64,000 nucleotides of DNA from Vibrio sp. SS-MA-C1-2 (GCF_021513135.1 NZ_CP090981.1:434001-498000), one strand, 5' to 3'; numbered from the stretch's first letter, positions 1-11,305 are shown. Program-made: numbers and translations. The notes: a model not told the origin generated them from the letters alone.

Positions 1-227
1 GAGAAGAAACTTTTATCCGTGATTTAGAGATCATTACTGAACAAAAATCAGAGACCGTTAACTACTGTACCGAAGCACCTTTCTTACAACAGCTCTGCCC
101 AACATTGGTTCTTGGCCCTGGTTCAATCAACCAAGCCCACCAACCAAATGAATATTTAGAACATAAGTATATTCAACCAACAATTGCTGTTTTACAGCAA
201 ATGATAGGTAAATATTGCTATAACTAA
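1..227 (+). CDS. argE: Acetylornithine deacetylase, C-terminal fragment
   Basis: This is the last 74 codons of a gene that begins before the window. The reading frame starts at base 3 and ends at TAA 225-227. The segments [20 protein letters not shown] and [14 protein letters not shown] match the conserved C-terminus of ArgE, the M20-family zinc peptidase that hydrolyses N-acetylornithine to ornithine in arginine synthesis. The histidine and glutamate near the end belong to the metal-site region of the family. The neighbour ppc fits the usual Vibrionaceae order. Identity is confident from these motifs; the N-terminal part cannot be seen. Confidence 0.9.
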   Translation, partial: EETFIRDLEIITEQKSETVNYCTEAPFLQQLCPTLVLGPGSINQAHQPNEYLEHKYIQPTIAVLQQMIGKYCYN

Positions 228-245
228 GTATAAAAAGTAATCAAC

Positions 246-291
246 AATAGAGTGATCCAGAGCAATTATCTGCATAATATTACTCTATTTG
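246..291 (+). terminator. Probable argE terminator
   Basis: An inverted repeat (AATAGAGT at 246-253, ACTCTATT at 282-289) lies 18 bases after the argE stop and is followed by a short T-rich stretch. The loop is long (28 bases), so efficiency is uncertain. Confidence 0.45.
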
Positions 292-423
292 TTTGATAAT
301 AATCATAAAGTGGTAGTTTCTTTCTTACAATTGATGTAATAAATGGGCTAGGATGTAATCAAATACCAAAATCAGTGACGGAGTTCACTGATTTGTAGTT
401 AATTTACGAGATGGATACGATAT

Positions 424-3054
424 ATGAATTCTAGGTATGAAACGCTAAAAAGCAATGTCAGCATGTTAGGCCATTTATTGGGTAATACAATTCAGGATGC
501 TCATGGCAAAGAGTTACTTGAAAAAGTAGAAAAAATCCGCAAACTTTCTAAATCTGCTCGCCCTGGAAATCCTGAAGATCAAGAGCAACTAGTCGGTGAG
601 TTAAGAGATCTTCCTGATGATCAACTTCTTCCCGTCGCTCGTGCATTTAGTCAATTCTTAAATCTAACTAGCATAGCCGAGCAATACCATACTATCTCTC
701 GTCATTGTGAAGAGAATATCTGCAGCCCAGACTCCATTGATGCTCTCATCGGTAAACTGCAACACAAAAATATCACTCAAAACGAAATCCATAATGCGAT
801 TAATGAATTGGATATTGAGTTAGTTCTTACCGCTCATCCAACTGAGATCGCTCGTCGTACGATGATCCATAAGCTGGTTGAGATTAACAAATGTCTCTCT
901 ATCTTAGAGCTCAGTGAAATATCTCCAAAAGAACGCAAGAAAACTGAGCTACGTCTTGAGCAGTTAATTTATCAATCTTGGCACTCTGATGTTATTCGCA
1001 AACAACGTCCAACTCCCATTGATGAAGCAAAATGGGGATTTGCGGTTATTGAAAACTCATTATGGCAAGCCGTTCCTGAGTTTGTTCGTGAGCTTGACGA
1101 TAAATTAACAGAACGTTTAGATATTAAGCTGCCAATCGATGCTCGCCCAGTTCATTTCTCATCTTGGATGGGCGGTGATCGTGATGGTAACCCGTTTGTA
1201 ACGTCAAAAGTGACCCAAGAAGTTATCTTACTCTCTCGTTGGAAAGCCGCAGAGTTATACCTTAATGATATTCAAGAGTTAATTGATGAGCTATCAATGA
1301 CTCAGTGTAATGAAGAACTGGCAAACTACAGTGAAAATCAACACGAACCTTACCGTGCGGTATTAAAAATACTCCGCACGCAGCTAAATAACACCTTAAC
1401 GGTAATTAATGCTCAGCTAAAGAATGAACATGCGCCTAATCTTGAAGTGATTACTCATGTTGAGCAGTTATGGGAACCTCTTACTCTCTGTTATCAATCA
1501 CTGCACGATAGCGGCTTAGGCATCATCGCTAACGGTCAGTTACTCGATATTATCCGTCGTGTACGTTGCTTTGGTATTAATCTGGTTCGTTTAGATGTTC
1601 GCCAAGAAAGTACTCGTCATTCAGATGCGATTGCAGAACTAACTCGCTATTTAGGTCTTGGTGACTACAACCAATGGAGTGAGCAAGATAAAATTGCTTT
1701 CCTTGTTAAAGAACTTTCATCAAAACGGCCATTACTACCAAGAAACTGGCAACCATCACCTGACATTCAAGAAGTTTTTGACACCTGTAAGATTATGGCA
1801 AAACAGCCAAGAGAAGCATTTGGCTCTTATGTTATTTCAATGGCCAGAACCGCATCAGATGTCTTAGCCGTTCACCTGTTACTACAAGAAGCGGGTTGTA
1901 ACTTCCGTATGGATGTTTGCCCGTTATTTGAAACATTAGATGATTTAAATAATGCGAAATCTGTAATGTCTCAACTATTGAGCATCGATTGGTATCGTGG
2001 TTTTATTAAAAACTTCCAAATGGTAATGATCGGTTACTCTGATTCAGCTAAAGATGCCGGTGTGATGTCTGCGGGTTGGGCACAATATAGTGCAATGGAA
2101 GAGTTAGTGACGGTTTGTGAAGAAGCTAATGTGAAACTGACTTTATTCCACGGTCGTGGTGGCACGGTTGGTCGTGGTGGCGCACCAGCTCATGCGGCAC
2201 TACTTTCTCAACCACCAGGAAGCTTAAAAGGTGGTTTACGTGTAACAGAACAAGGTGAAATGATCCGCTTTAAGTTAGGTCTTCCTGATGTTGCGATCAA
2301 TAGTCTATGCCTTTACACCAGCGCTATTCTTGAAGCCAACTTAATCCCGCCACCAGAACCTAAGCAAGAGTGGCGTGATTTAATGGAATCACTCTCCGCA
2401 ATATCTTGTGAAGCATACCGAAAAGTTGTGCAAGAAGAACCTGATTTTGTGCCTTATTTCCGAGCAACAACCCCAGAATTAGAGTTAGGTAAACTACCAC
2501 TAGGTTCTCGCCCTGCAAAACGTAATCCAAACGGTGGCGTAGAGAGCTTACGAGCAATTCCGTGGATTTTTGCATGGAGTCAGAACCGTTTAGTTCTTCC
2601 TGCATGGTTAGGTGCTGGTGAAGCGATTCAATACTCAATTGATAAAGGTCACCGCCAGTTACTAGAAGAGATGTGTCGTGAATGGCCATTCTTCTCAACT
2701 CGCCTTGGTATGCTAGAGATGGTTTATACCAAGACTGACAGCGAAATTGCTCGCTATTATGATGAGCGTCTTGTTGAACCGCAGTTCTTGCCACTTGGTG
2801 TCAATTTAAGAGAGCAGCTAACAAAAGATATTAAAGCAGTATTAACTATAGAAAACACAGCAAGCTTAATGGAAGAGAACCCTTGGGGTGCTGAATCAAT
2901 CCGACTACGTAATATCTATACTAAGCCATTAAATATGTTACAGGCCGAATTACTCTACCGTACTCGACAGCAGGATGAACTATCTCACGAGATGGAAGAG
3001 GCATTAATGGTAACAATTGCAGGAATTGCAGCAGGAATGCGTAACACTGGCTAA
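424..3054 (+). CDS. ppc: Phosphoenolpyruvate carboxylase
   Basis: Cytoplasmic anaplerotic enzyme that carboxylates PEP to oxaloacetate. The 876-residue length is normal for bacterial PEPC. Visible motifs include [13 protein letters not shown] near residue 138 (catalytic His), the glycine-rich [14 protein letters not shown] near residue 580, [14 protein letters not shown] near 245, and the C-terminal MRNTG that is nearly invariant in the family. It starts at ATG 424 with GAGATGG upstream. It is transcribed alone, with a strong terminator behind it. In Vibrio species ppc also lies beside aphA, as here. Confidence 0.98.
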   Translation: MNSRYETLKSNVSMLGHLLGNTIQDAHGKELLEKVEKIRKLSKSARPGNPEDQEQLVGELRDLPDDQLLPVARAFSQFLNLTSIAEQYHTISRHCEENICSPDSIDALIGKLQHKNITQNEIHNAINELDIELVLTAHPTEIARRTMIHKLVEINKCLSILELSEISPKERKKTELRLEQLIYQSWHSDVIRKQRPTPIDEAKWGFAVIENSLWQAVPEFVRELDDKLTERLDIKLPIDARPVHFSSWMGGDRDGNPFVTSKVTQEVILLSRWKAAELYLNDIQELIDELSMTQCNEELANYSENQHEPYRAVLKILRTQLNNTLTVINAQLKNEHAPNLEVITHVEQLWEPLTLCYQSLHDSGLGIIANGQLLDIIRRVRCFGINLVRLDVRQESTRHSDAIAELTRYLGLGDYNQWSEQDKIAFLVKELSSKRPLLPRNWQPSPDIQEVFDTCKIMAKQPREAFGSYVISMARTASDVLAVHLLLQEAGCNFRMDVCPLFETLDDLNNAKSVMSQLLSIDWYRGFIKNFQMVMIGYSDSAKDAGVMSAGWAQYSAMEELVTVCEEANVKLTLFHGRGGTVGRGGAPAHAALLSQPPGSLKGGLRVTEQGEMIRFKLGLPDVAINSLCLYTSAILEANLIPPPEPKQEWRDLMESLSAISCEAYRKVVQEEPDFVPYFRATTPELELGKLPLGSRPAKRNPNGGVESLRAIPWIFAWSQNRLVLPAWLGAGEAIQYSIDKGHRQLLEEMCREWPFFSTRLGMLEMVYTKTDSEIARYYDERLVEPQFLPLGVNLREQLTKDIKAVLTIENTASLMEENPWGAESIRLRNIYTKPLNMLQAELLYRTRQQDELSHEMEEALMVTIAGIAAGMRNTG

Positions 3055-3088
3055 TAAACCCAGTAATTTAATCTGAAATCTAGCGCAT

Positions 3089-3123
3089 AAAATGGTCTTA
3101 TCAATTGGTAAGACCATTTTTTT
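3089..3123 (+). terminator. ppc terminator
   Basis: A perfect 12-bp stem (AAAATGGTCTTA paired with TAAGACCATTTT, 3089-3100 and 3109-3120) with an 8-base loop runs into a T tract, 35 bases after the ppc stop. Confidence 0.9.
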
Positions 3124-3310
3124 GATCGAAAACTGTCGAAATATCACATTTTATGAAGAAAGTTACTCGATATCATCTAGAGTTCATGTACTACATTTAA
3201 ATATAATGTAATATATCTTCTTGTTATTATAGGGATTATTAAAAAGTAGAAAGCAAGGATTGCTTATAAAAGTTATAGCAACAAGTGTAAACGATGAGAT
3301 TAATTAGATT

Positions 3311-3384
3311 AATCACTGACCACACCTGTTACTCCAACTTTCCAAGATTCAGGCCTATGTATCTTGTAGATGGCCTTAGTGATT
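3311..3384 (+). promoter_or_regulatory. Possible structured leader of aphA
   Basis: In the roughly 360 bases between the ppc terminator and aphA, an outer inverted repeat (AATCACT 3311-3317, AGTGATT 3378-3384) encloses an inner one (AGGCC 3351-3355, GGCCT 3372-3376). In Vibrio, aphA is repressed by LuxR/HapR and controlled by Qrr small RNAs through its leader, so a long structured leader would fit. I could not identify a confident LuxR box or Qrr-pairing site. The remaining DNA is AT-rich with no gene. Confidence 0.3.
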
Positions 3385-3484
3385 TACAGCTAAAACTTAA
3401 AAAATATAAAGTTTGAACTCTCTTAATATTCCCCTTTATTCAAATTTTCTTTTTAACTTTAAATCAATTATGGATGATAGATAA

Positions 3485-4054
3485 ATGTCACTACCTCACG
3501 TAATACTTACAGCACTCAGCAAAGATGCCTCTACTGGCTACGATATCACTAAACAATTTAGCCAGAACATCGGTGAATATTGGAAAGCGAGCCACCAGCA
3601 GGTTTATCGCGAGCTAAATAAAATGGCAAAATCAGGACTGGTAACTTGCGAACTACAACCACAAGATGGTAAGCCAGATCGCAAAGTTTATTCAATTACT
3701 GAACTTGGTCGTCAGAATCTACAGGAGTGGTTAAAAAAGGAAATCTCTTACCCAACGATTCGTGATGAACTATCCGCTAAATTATTGGCTTGTAGCGTTA
3801 ATGATTCAGAACCAATGCGTAAGCATCTACTGAAATTTATTAATGAATCAACACAAACGCTTGCACAATATCGTGCGATCGAAGAGAGTCAGTACAGCAA
3901 CTATAAAATGCTCGATCGTCAAGCACGTTTAGATCGTCTAACACTACGCCGTGGTATTCTACAACACCAATCGTGGATCATCTGGGCAGAAGAGTCTCTA
4001 GAAGAGCTTAGTGCTATCGATAGCTACGAAAACAGCACGGCTAACGTTGCATAA
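3485..4054 (+). CDS. aphA: Quorum-sensing / virulence regulator AphA (PadR family)
   Basis: PadR-type winged-helix DNA-binding protein of 189 residues; V. cholerae AphA is about 179. It opens with MSLPHVILTALS, and the wHTH carries YWKASHQQVYRELNKM and the wing GKPDRKVYSIT, all very like AphA. The C-terminal half is helical and would be the dimerisation part. In Vibrio, AphA is the master regulator at low cell density, opposing LuxR/HapR, and activates virulence and biofilm genes. It is a single-gene unit between ppc and convergent metF, exactly as in Vibrio. The role in this organism is inferred. Confidence 0.93.
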   Translation: MSLPHVILTALSKDASTGYDITKQFSQNIGEYWKASHQQVYRELNKMAKSGLVTCELQPQDGKPDRKVYSITELGRQNLQEWLKKEISYPTIRDELSAKLLACSVNDSEPMRKHLLKFINESTQTLAQYRAIEESQYSNYKMLDRQARLDRLTLRRGILQHQSWIIWAEESLEELSAIDSYENSTANVA

Positions 4055-4121
4055 TTTGACTTTTCATCGCTCGTTTTCATTATTAATAATAAAAGCTAGA
4101 GCCAATGAACAGTCAAAAATG

Positions 4122-4167
4122 AAAAAAGTCAGGGTGATCAATTGAATTGATTAACCTGACTTTTTTT
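4122..4167. terminator. Bidirectional terminator between aphA and metF
   Basis: The stem AAAAAGTCAGG / CCTGACTTTTT, extended by a partly paired inner segment, has an A tract on the left and T7 on the right. It can therefore end transcription from both convergent genes. Confidence 0.85.
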
Positions 4168-4218
4168 GTATTTACCCACTCTGATATCACTTGATTGGAT
4201 AATACCGAACTAATGAGC

Positions 4219-5156
<938 letters not shown>

Positions 5157-5206
5157 AATGATCATCCTTAATTTATTGAAATGCCAACGTCCTTACAAAT
5201 CATTTT

Positions 5207-5253
5207 AGACGTCTATATGGCTACAACATTACGCGATGTAGAGAGGATGTCAA
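5207..5253 (-). promoter_or_regulatory. metF promoter with MetJ boxes
   Basis: A perfect met box AGACGTCT (5207-5214) is followed by a weaker one, ATATGGCT (5215-5222). A further degenerate box, CAACGTCC, lies at 5185-5192. On the minus strand a sigma-70-like promoter is visible: TTGACA at 5253-5248, a 16-base spacer, and TAATGT at 5231-5226. The boxes cover the expected start site, as in classical MetJ repression with S-adenosylmethionine as corepressor. Confidence 0.8.
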
Positions 5254-5365
5254 TGCTCATTGATAATAAAAATAACAAAGATGATTAATATCCTTAACAA
5301 TCACTCTGTTTTTAAAACTACGATTAAAGAGCATCAGTAGTCGATACCCTAAATAATAAGATCGA

Positions 5366-6751
5366 CTAGTCTGCTGTTGCTTGAAATACCGCAGAATGAA
5401 TATGAGAGACTAAACGATCGGTATCACTCGTTGATAGTACGGCAATCAGACTTAATTCAGTTTCACTCATCGCGATAAAGTCGACAGACTCTTGGGCTAA
5501 CTGCTGATAAAAGAAGTGGCAGTGGTGCTCATTCTTACTCACCCCCGCACCAACAATCGCAATAAGATCACACTGCTCTTTTATAGATACTTCGCCATCA
5601 ATACTGCTTTTTACGATAATATCGTGCACATTCGCCATTAAATCCTGCTTATAAGCGACAGAGATAACCTGTTGTTGTTCATCGGTATGCAGCACTAAAG
5701 GAGAAAGTTGATGGTGAGCTAATAACTGCTCTAGTTCTATCTTATTATGGGCGAAATCGTGACTTTCAGGAATTTGAATATCGATCACCGCAATATTATT
5801 TAATGCCGTCACTATTTTCGCCCCACATCCACTGGCTAATATTCTTTCAATCTTCGTTGAGCCAACATTAGGACGATGACTGCTGCGCAGCATTAAATCT
5901 GTCGTGCTTTGGGCAATAGGCTGTAATGTACGATGATGAAGGACAGGAGCGCCTAAGCGAGCTAACTCATTCGCTTCATCCAATCGCAATAACGGTAATA
6001 GGCAAGCATCATTCACTTTGCGTGGATCGGCACTGAAAACGCCGGCAACATCACTCCAAATCGTCACTTTTAAGACCTCAGCTAATGCACCAATAACCGT
6101 AGCAGAGTAATCAGAACCATTACGTCCTAAAAGTACCGTTTCTCCCGCTTGATTCTGCGCCATAAAGCCCGTAATCACAATTCGATGGCCATGATGCTGA
6201 GTCAATTGCTCCATCAATAGAGGCCAAGATAACCCACGATTCACCTCAGGCTGAACCGCTTTCTCAGCACGTAAGAAGAGTCGTGAATCTAACGTCGTCG
6301 CAGGAAGTTGATTTACATTAAGTAATGCACTCAACAATCGAACAGACCAGCATTCACCAAACCCAATAATCGTTGCGGTTTTTGATTCAGAAAGTGCGCG
6401 ATTCTGATAACTTTTCAGTTCGGTAATGTCACTCTGTAGTCGAGTAGTGAGATCTTTCGCTTGCTCAATCGGCAATAACTGCTCAATTAAACCCTTTTGG
6501 AATTCATAGAGTTGAGTTAATTGCTGCTCAGCAAGATCAGGGTGTTCAATACGCGTATCTAACCATGCAAGCAGACGATTAGTGGTGTCACCAGCAGCTG
6601 AAACTACGATAAGATCATCGCTAGTCGAGAACTCAGTCAAGATAGAGATAACACGCTGAAAACAGATAGGATCAGCAAGGCTACTGCCACCAAACTTATG
6701 CAGCTCTCTGGTTGCGGTAGGTTGAGACAATATCGTAGATTCAGTTAGCAT
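5366..6751 (-). CDS. metL: Aspartokinase II, MetL-type, lacking the homoserine dehydrogenase domain
   Basis: Phosphorylates aspartate in the pathway to methionine, threonine and lysine. The 461 residues cover the amino-acid kinase domain (LHKFGGSSLAD near residue 17, GRNGSDYSATVIGAL near 215, TIWSDVAGVFSADPRKV near 237) and the ACT-like regulatory part. Family MetL proteins are bifunctional, about 800 residues. Here the protein stops at VFQATAD, where the linker to homoserine dehydrogenase would begin. Only 209 non-coding bases separate this stop from metF, so the second domain is absent, not merely out of frame. The place in the metB-metL-metF block supports MetL. Homoserine dehydrogenase would have to come from another gene such as thrA. 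Confidence 0.88.
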   Translation of the reverse strand: MLTESTILSQPTATRELHKFGGSSLADPICFQRVISILTEFSTSDDLIVVSAAGDTTNRLLAWLDTRIEHPDLAEQQLTQLYEFQKGLIEQLLPIEQAKDLTTRLQSDITELKSYQNRALSESKTATIIGFGECWSVRLLSALLNVNQLPATTLDSRLFLRAEKAVQPEVNRGLSWPLLMEQLTQHHGHRIVITGFMAQNQAGETVLLGRNGSDYSATVIGALAEVLKVTIWSDVAGVFSADPRKVNDACLLPLLRLDEANELARLGAPVLHHRTLQPIAQSTTDLMLRSSHRPNVGSTKIERILASGCGAKIVTALNNIAVIDIQIPESHDFAHNKIELEQLLAHHQLSPLVLHTDEQQQVISVAYKQDLMANVHDIIVKSSIDGEVSIKEQCDLIAIVGAGVSKNEHHCHFFYQQLAQESVDFIAMSETELSLIAVLSTSDTDRLVSHIHSAVFQATAD

Positions 6752-6760
6752 GGTTTTGTC

Positions 6761-7921
6761 CTATTGAATTGCTTTATTTAATGCTTGAGTTAAATCTGCC
6801 ACTAAATCATCACCATCTTCTAAACCTACAGAGAGGCGTAGCAGCATTGGTGACAATCCAGCTTCTTCTTGAGCTTCATCTGACATAGCACGATGCGTCA
6901 TGGTACGTGGATGAGCAATCAGACTTTCAACACCACCTAATGATTCAGCCAGTGAAAATAATTTCAGCTCAGAGATAAATGTTTTTAATTGTGTTTCGCT
7001 GCCATTAAGCTCAAAGCTTATCATTGAACCAAAACCCGTTTGTTGTTTTTTCGCAATTTCATGGCCAGGATGCGTCACTATACTTGGATGATACACTTTT
7101 TCGACCAAAGCGTGTTGATCTAACAAAGTTAAAACTTTAGCGGCATTCTCTTCATGACCTCTCATTCTCACGGCTAAGGTTCGAATACCACGTAGTGTCA
7201 AATATGAGTCAAATGGTGAACTGGTTGCGCCAATGCAGTTACCCATAAAAATTAGCTGTTCAGTATCTTCAGGCGTTTTAGAAACCACCACACCACCCAC
7301 GACATCTGAATGACCATTAATGTACTTTGTTGTGGAGTGAACAACTAGATCCGCCCCTAAAGTTAATGGCTGTTGCAATAACGGAGAGAGGAACGTGTTA
7401 TCAACCACCACTCGGCAATCAGTTAATTGTTTCGCTTTTTGGCAGATATCAGCAATATCAACAACACGTAACAGCGGGTTTGAGGGCGTTTCTAACCAGA
7501 TCATCTTTGGGTTTTGTGCCAATGCTTGTTGCCACGCCTCTTCATCACTCTGATCGATAAAAAGAACCTTAAAATCACCCTTTCTTGCTCTGACATCAAA
7601 CAGACGATAAGTTCCGCCATAACAATCATGCGGCGCAATAATAAGATCGCCAACAGAGAGTAACGAAGCTGCCAAGTTAACGGCAGACATACCACAATTG
7701 GTCACAACCGCACCGTCGCCTTGCTCAAGGTCAGCTAAGGTTTTAGCCAATAAGGTACGGGTTGGATTACCTGAGCGTGAATAATCATACTGAGGAACAG
7801 AACCAAACTCAGGAAAACTATAGTTAGAGCTCAAGTAAATAGGTGGAACAACCGCGTTATGTTGCGTATCAGATTCAATACCGGTTCGAACGGCAATAGT
7901 CGCTAGTTTTTTCTCTTTCAT
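6761..7921 (-). CDS. metB: Cystathionine gamma-synthase
   Basis: PLP enzyme joining an activated homoserine ester and cysteine to form cystathionine in methionine synthesis. The length of 386 residues matches E. coli MetB. The PLP lysine lies in VVHSTTKYINGHSDVVGG, with YSRSGNPTRTLLAKTLA and WLETPSNPLLRV also visible, all hallmarks of the Cys/Met metabolism PLP family. The start is ATG 7919-7921 after GGAAGGGATAACTC. metL follows after only 9 bases, so the two are co-transcribed. Cystathionine gamma-lyase is the nearest alternative, but the location beside metJ and metL favours MetB. Confidence 0.95.
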   Translation of the reverse strand: MKEKKLATIAVRTGIESDTQHNAVVPPIYLSSNYSFPEFGSVPQYDYSRSGNPTRTLLAKTLADLEQGDGAVVTNCGMSAVNLAASLLSVGDLIIAPHDCYGGTYRLFDVRARKGDFKVLFIDQSDEEAWQQALAQNPKMIWLETPSNPLLRVVDIADICQKAKQLTDCRVVVDNTFLSPLLQQPLTLGADLVVHSTTKYINGHSDVVGGVVVSKTPEDTEQLIFMGNCIGATSSPFDSYLTLRGIRTLAVRMRGHEENAAKVLTLLDQHALVEKVYHPSIVTHPGHEIAKKQQTGFGSMISFELNGSETQLKTFISELKLFSLAESLGGVESLIAHPRTMTHRAMSDEAQEEAGLSPMLLRLSVGLEDGDDLVADLTQALNKAIQ

Positions 7922-8028
7922 GAGTTATCCCTTCCTCATTAATAAAATATTAATATACTCAAAATAAATTACCCTAATTAAAGAGTAAAACATAACATTA
8001 CCAGCTTTATTTAAACCGTCAACAATCT

Positions 8029-8044
8029 AGACGTCTATATGTCT
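8029..8044. promoter_or_regulatory. MetJ operator between metB and metJ
   Basis: Two adjacent 8-bp met boxes, AGACGTCT (8029-8036, perfect) and ATATGTCT (8037-8044), lie in the divergent metB-metJ spacer. MetJ with S-adenosylmethionine binds such tandem boxes cooperatively, so both metBL and metJ are probably repressed from here. Confidence 0.85.
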
Positions 8045-8153
8045 TTGCTTAAAGCGAGAAATACCGTTAAAATTCATCATATCGAAAAAATGGCAATCGT
8101 TATCTGGACGAAATTGCCTCAAGTAACCCAAATGATTGTAGAGAAGGTGTAAC

Positions 8154-8471
8154 ATGGCTGAATGGAATGGCGAATATATTAGCCCGTATGCGGAACATGG
8201 AAAGAAAAACGAGCAGGTAAAAAAAGTCACTGTTTCAATTCCATTAAAAGTATTGAAGATATTAACGGATGAGCGCACACGTCGTCAGGTGAATAATTTA
8301 CGCCATGCAACCAATAGCGAGCTGCTCTGTGAAGCTTTTCTTCACGCCTACACCGGACAACCTTTGCCAACGGATAATGATATTCGTAAAGATCGTATTG
8401 AAGACCTTCCAGCAGAAGCAAAAAATATGATGAATGAAATGGGATTACTCGATACAGATACAAACGAATAA
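8154..8471 (+). CDS. metJ: Methionine repressor MetJ
   Basis: Ribbon-helix-helix repressor, 105 residues as in E. coli. The start [20 protein letters not shown], the DNA-contacting strand [12 protein letters not shown] and the helix [20 protein letters not shown] are diagnostic. It represses met genes when S-adenosylmethionine is plentiful. It is divergent from metB with met boxes between them, and matching boxes stand before metF. The start codon follows GAGAAGGTGTAAC, a good ribosome binding site. Confidence 0.98.
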   Translation: MAEWNGEYISPYAEHGKKNEQVKKVTVSIPLKVLKILTDERTRRQVNNLRHATNSELLCEAFLHAYTGQPLPTDNDIRKDRIEDLPAEAKNMMNEMGLLDTDTNE

Positions 8472-8526
8472 TTAGTCTTAGTACCAGATCTTGAACAACT
8501 AACGACTCAACGCTTAAATGACAGAT

Positions 8527-8557
8527 AAAAAAAAGGATGCATCAGCATCCTTTTTTT
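8527..8557. terminator. Bidirectional terminator between metJ and rpmE
   Basis: A perfect 13-bp stem (A7GGATGC / GCATCCT7) with a 4-base loop and tracts on both sides lies between two convergent genes. Confidence 0.92.
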
Positions 8558-8573
8558 ATGTATTCGGGTAAAA

Positions 8574-8786
8574 TTACTTTTTACCAACCATACCGAAACG
8601 CTTGTTGAAGCGATCAACACGGCCACCAGTATCAACAACACGTTGCTTACCAGTGTAGAATGGGTGACATTTGTCACATACGTCTAGGTTGATGCTTTTA
8701 CCTAGAGTAGTGTTGAATTCAAATGTGTTACCGCAAGAACATTTTGCAGTTTCTGCAGTGTACTCAGGATGGATACCTGTTTTCAT
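8574..8786 (-). CDS. rpmE: 50S ribosomal protein L31 (zinc-binding type)
   Basis: The 70-residue protein begins [20 protein letters not shown] and ends [16 protein letters not shown]. Four cysteines (CSC near residues 16-18, CDKC near 37-40) form the zinc site of the C+ form of L31, the form expressed when zinc is sufficient. It is monocistronic, with a shared terminator downstream. In Vibrionaceae, priA follows on the other strand, as here. Confidence 0.97.
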   Translation of the reverse strand: MKTGIHPEYTAETAKCSCGNTFEFNTTLGKSINLDVCDKCHPFYTGKQRVVDTGGRVDRFNKRFGMVGKK

Positions 8787-9054
8787 GGTGTTACCTCAAT
8801 ATAAAGGCCGTACCGCTCTTCCGATCCAAAGCCGGACACCGTACGTCATTAAAAAAATTTACAATATGTAAGGCGCAGGATTGTAATCAATTGCTCAATT
8901 TCGATCAACTATTTTACTGCTTTTTATTTCCCTATCTTAACGATTAATGACTTATTTACCGGTTTCACCTTAATTTATCTCTGTTAATATAAAAGAGATA
9001 ATACAATACCCTACTTTTTTCACTTTTATTGACTGTTAGGTAGCCATATTTTTT

Positions 9055-11252
9055 ATGCCCAATATCGCCCATGTTGCTCTACCTGTACCTCTTGATCGCA
9101 ACTTTGATTACTTAATTCCCCAACATCTTTCTACAGTCATTGGTGGACGAGTATTAGTGCCATTTGGACGACAAAAGTTGGTTGGTATTGTCATTGCGGT
9201 TGATGATAAAAGTGATTTCTCCCTTGATAAGCTAAAACCCATTATTGACGCATTAGATCAACAACCTATTTGGCCAGAAAAGCTCTATTCTCTTTTGCGT
9301 TGGGCAAGTCATTATTACCACTACCCTTTAGGTGAAACCTTTGCCAATGCACTTCCGAGTTATCTTAAAAAAGGGAAACCTGCCACACGCAGTTCGCTTC
9401 GTTTATGGCGATTAACAGAACAAGGCAGAGAACAACCATTAACCGCACTAAAAAGAGCGCCAAAACAAGTGGCTATTTTAACTCGTTTGGCCAATCGTCC
9501 CGTTGAGCATCAACAGTTGATAGAAGAGGAGATCAGCACCGCTACTTTAAAGGCTGTTGAAAAAAAGGATGGGTTGAGTCTTTTTCAGAAGCGGCTAGCG
9601 ATTGTCAATGGCATAAGTACCTTGCTGTTACAGAAGAGAAACCAAGGTTAAACCACGAGCAATCATTAGCGGTCGCAACCATCAATGCACAAAACAGTTT
9701 TGCTTGTTATCTATTAGATGGTGTGACAGGTTCAGGGAAAACAGAGGTTTATCTTAATGTCATTGAGTCTGTGCTCGCAAAAGGTCAACAAGCGTTAGTA
9801 TTAGTCCCGGAGATAGGCTTAACACCGCAAACCATTAGTCGCTTTCAGCGCAGATTCAATGTGCCAATTGCCGTTATTCACTCCGGTTTAAATGATACCG
9901 AACGTTTTCAAGCTTGGTTAGATGCCAGAGATAATCAAGTTGGAATAGTATTAGGTACTCGCTCTGCCCTCTTTGTTCCTTTTGCTGACCTTGGTATCGC
10001 CATTATCGATGAAGAACATGACAGCTCTTACAAGCAACAAGATAGCCTACGTTATCATGCTCGAGATCTGGCAGTATTTCGGGCTAACCAGCATAAAGTT
10101 CCTATTATTTTAGGCTCAGCAACGCCGAGTATTGAAACCTTACATAATGTTCAAACAGGTAAATATCACTCCTTAGTTTTATCACAACGCGCCGGAAATG
10201 CGATTGCTGCTACTTATCAGATCATCGATGTCAAAGGTCTCTATCTTCAAGCTGGGCTTTCTGCACCTATGTTGGCTGAAATGAGAAAACATCTTAATGC
10301 CGGTAATCAAGTGATGTTGTTCTTAAATCGTCGAGGCTATTCACCGACGATTATCTGTCATGAATGTGGTTGGATTGCAGATTGTCCACGTTGCGATACT
10401 CACTACACTTATCACCAACATAATCGTGAACTCTGCTGTCATCATTGTGGTATTCAACGCCCTGTTATGCACCAGTGTGGTAGCTGTGGTTCAACACAAT
10501 TACAGCCTGTAGGTGTCGGGACAGAGCAGTTAGAACAACAACTGAATGAGCTTTTCTCTGAATATAAAACGATTCGTATCGACAGAGATAATACTCGCCG
10601 TAAAGGAGAGTTAGAAAGCCATCTCAATGCGATTCATAATAATGAGTATCAGATCCTGATTGGTACACAAATGCTAGCAAAAGGTCACCACTTTCCCAAC
10701 GTTACATTAGTCGGTTTAATTGATGTAGATAGCGCGCTATTTAGTAGCGATTTCAGAGCACCAGAAAGATTAGCTCAACTCTTTATTCAAGTGGCCGGTC
10801 GTGCAGGAAGAGCCAGCAAACCAGGAACCGTATTACTGCAGACTCATCAACCTGAACATCCATTATTACAGACACTATTAACGTCAGGCTATCCTGCATT
10901 TAGCCAAACCGTGCTACAAGAAAGACAGCAGACAATGCTGCCACCTTACGTCCAACTGGCACTTTTTAGAGCAGAATCAAATGACAGTGACAGTGTTGAG
11001 CAACTCTTACAGCAAATCAAAGGGATCTTTCAAAGTCACCCGTTATACGATGTTAATACGCCCGTATTAGGTCCAATTCCAGCCCCATTAGCGCGTCGGG
11101 CAGGAAAATATCGTTGGCAACTGATCCTCCAAACCCCTAACAGAACAAAAATGCAGCAAATCATTGCCAGCGCTAAGCCTGCGATTAGTTTGCTTCCTTT
11201 AGCTAAAAAAGTACGCTGGACGATTGATATCGATCCACAAGATATGAGCTAA
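9055..11252 (+). pseudogene. priA: Primosomal helicase PriA, frameshifted as given
   Basis: PriA restarts collapsed replication forks. The N-terminal frame (MPNIAHVALPVPLDRNFDYL onward, 3'-DNA-binding and winged-helix domains) reads to codon 171, then meets A7 at 9560-9566. Continuing in the -1 frame gives KKGWVES and the linker up to LLDGVTGSGKTEVY, the Walker A motif. Then follow DEEHD (DEAH-type box), zinc-cysteine pairs (CHECGWIADCPRCD, CCHHCGIQRPVMHQCGSCGS) and the helicase C-domain, to the stop at 11252. With one added base the gene encodes 732 residues, the E. coli length. Uncorrected, frame 0 ends at 9651 and the helicase part would have to start at GTG 9723. Assembly error seems likeliest because both halves are perfectly conserved. 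Confidence 0.9.
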
Positions 11253-11305
11253 GTTACTGAAAATAAAATATTTCACATATTAAAAAATTAATAATTTCTT
11301 TATAA

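Noticed and set aside
2360-2794. A 144-codon open frame on the minus strand within ppc.
   Set aside because: It lies wholly inside a highly conserved gene, has no family resemblance, and reflects codon bias of ppc.
8027-8463. Two minus-strand frames overlapping metJ.
   Set aside because: They cover the MetJ boxes and metJ itself and resemble nothing; MetJ on the plus strand is unmistakable.
8814-8826. CGCTCTTCCGATC matches the core of a common sequencing adapter.
   Set aside because: Only 13 bases match, the flanks do not, and the sequence runs smoothly into the rpmE leader. Probably chance; read mapping would settle it.
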